A stretch of 62,014 nt of DNA from Thermatribacter sp964570785 (lineage in GTDB: Bacteria; Atribacterota; Atribacteria; Atribacterales; Thermatribacteraceae), in the NCBI GenBank assembly GCA_964570785.1, contig CAZMZG010000004.1, forward strand, positions 1-62,014. The letters are read 5' to 3'. The notes below the pieces were generated by a model, which was given only the letters and a program-made list of their open reading frames with translations, did not search any database and was not told where the DNA came from. Shown piece after piece: positions 61,495 through 62,014 of the stretch (its first letter is position 1; every line of letters begins with the position of its first letter). The position numbers and the translations under genes are program-made.

Positions 61495-62014
61495 GTGTTT
61501 TATCCCTTCTTTTTTGACTATACCTTTTTACTCTTGATACCAGCCCTGATCCTTGCTTTTTACGCCCAGAGTAAAGTCTCTGGGACTTACGCAGAGTTAT
61601 CCAGAAAAAGAGCCAGGACAGGACTCACCGGCAAAGAAGTAGCTCAACTTCTAATACAGAATCTGGGGTTACAAATTCGGGTTGAAGAAATACCTGGAAC
61701 ACTTAACGACCATTACGATCCTCGCCATGAAGTCCTGCGGCTTTCCCGCTCAGTAGCTCGGGGAAGCTCTGTAGCCGATTACAGTGTGGCTGCTCACGAA
61801 GTAGGCCATGCTCTCCAAAAAAGAGAAGCTTACACGGCCTTCTCTCTACGTTCGGCGCTGGTGCCAGTAGCCAGTTTTGGTTCTCAATTAGCCTTGCCTC
61901 TTTTCTTTATTGGTTTCCTTTTCTACATTCCCACCCTAATGGACATAGGAATCATGTTTTTTAGCGCAGCAGTGCTCTTCCAGCTGATCACTCTGCCAGT
62001 AGAGTACGATGCCA
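61495..62014 (+). CDS. Membrane zinc metallopeptidase (YugP-type), 3' partial
   Basis: GTG 61495 follows AGGAGGTG at 6 bases. 173 residues are visible before the window ends. An N-terminal membrane segment precedes LNDHYDPRHEVLRLS and the zinc motif AAHEVGHALQ (HExxH). Two more hydrophobic segments follow, then LPVEYDA, a position often holding the third metal ligand. This is the pattern of the neutral zinc metallopeptidase family commonly found after fmt. Confidence 0.85.
   Translation, partial: MFYPFFFDYTFLLLIPALILAFYAQSKVSGTYAELSRKRARTGLTGKEVAQLLIQNLGLQIRVEEIPGTLNDHYDPRHEVLRLSRSVARGSSVADYSVAAHEVGHALQKREAYTAFSLRSALVPVASFGSQLALPLFFIGFLFYIPTLMDIGIMFFSAAVLFQLITLPVEYDA

Noticed and set aside
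1..62014. CRISPR arrays, insertion sequences, prophage or integration sites
   Set aside because: No repeat-spacer pattern, transposase, integrase or duplicated tRNA 3' end was seen.

Overview
The window is one continuous stretch of bacterial chromosome, densely packed with genes and AT-leaning. Most genes on the + strand overlap or abut their neighbours (ATGA, GTGA and TTG junctions). No rRNA, CRISPR array, IS element or prophage was seen. The host looks like an anaerobe: it has an adenosylcobalamin-dependent ribonucleotide reductase, a sensory-type [FeFe]-hydrogenase protein, many radical-SAM and Fe-S proteins, and no oxygen-dependent enzymes. Peptidoglycan synthesis with a meso-DAP-type MurE, DivIVA, MraZ and a yicC-gmk-rpoZ-coaBC-priA-def-fmt block resemble Firmicutes, Thermotogota, Synergistota or Atribacterota. 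I lean weakly to an Atribacterota-like lineage, but this is inference without a search.

Region by region. (1) 1-4.2 kb holds an alkyltransferase-like protein cut by the window edge, a DUF6544-type membrane-anchored protein, and a minus-strand operon of a uroporphyrinogen-decarboxylase-fold protein, an unannotated 52-residue ORF and a membrane GGDEF protein. Upstream of this operon lies a probable terminator-ended structured RNA on the minus strand. (2) 4.3-9.2 kb is a complete branched-chain amino-acid-type ABC importer (livK-H-M-G-F) plus a 68-residue Cys protein. (3) 9.2-11.0 kb is a minus-strand pair: a TolB-like propeller and a thioredoxin-fold protein. (4) 11.1-16.4 kb carries a kinase-like/nuclease-like fusion, hpt, hisC, a HAD phosphatase and nrdJ. 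(5) 16.5-20.7 kb is the thrC-thrB-lysC-asd operon, followed by tRNA-Leu(UAG) and a frameshifted radical-SAM gene. (6) 22.2-28.8 kb has tig-clpP-clpX, valS and a SPOR protein. (7) 28.8-32.1 kb is a five-gene module (DRTGG, HATPase, HydS-like, DRTGG, PHP) that looks like a redox or H2 sensing system. (8) 32.1-48.4 kb is a complete dcw cluster, mraZ to ftsZ, with a 10-bp-periodic MraZ operator and a homopolymer frameshift in ftsQ. (9) 48.4-53.5 kb continues with a radical-SAM protein, yggS, proC, divIVA, lspA and an rluD-like gene. (10) rqcH lies on the opposite strand and overlaps the rluD-like gene tail to tail. (11) 55.2-62.0 kb is yicC-gmk-rpoZ-coaBC-priA-def-fmt and a truncated zinc metallopeptidase; this PriA has lost its helicase motifs.

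Together the genes cover cell-wall synthesis and division, protein quality control (trigger factor, ClpXP, RqcH, Def/Fmt), aspartate-family amino-acid synthesis and amino-acid import. The least explained parts are the HydS-like module, the 4.1 kb RNA, the small ORFs at 2.4 and 9.1 kb, the kinase/nuclease fusion and the helicase-dead PriA.
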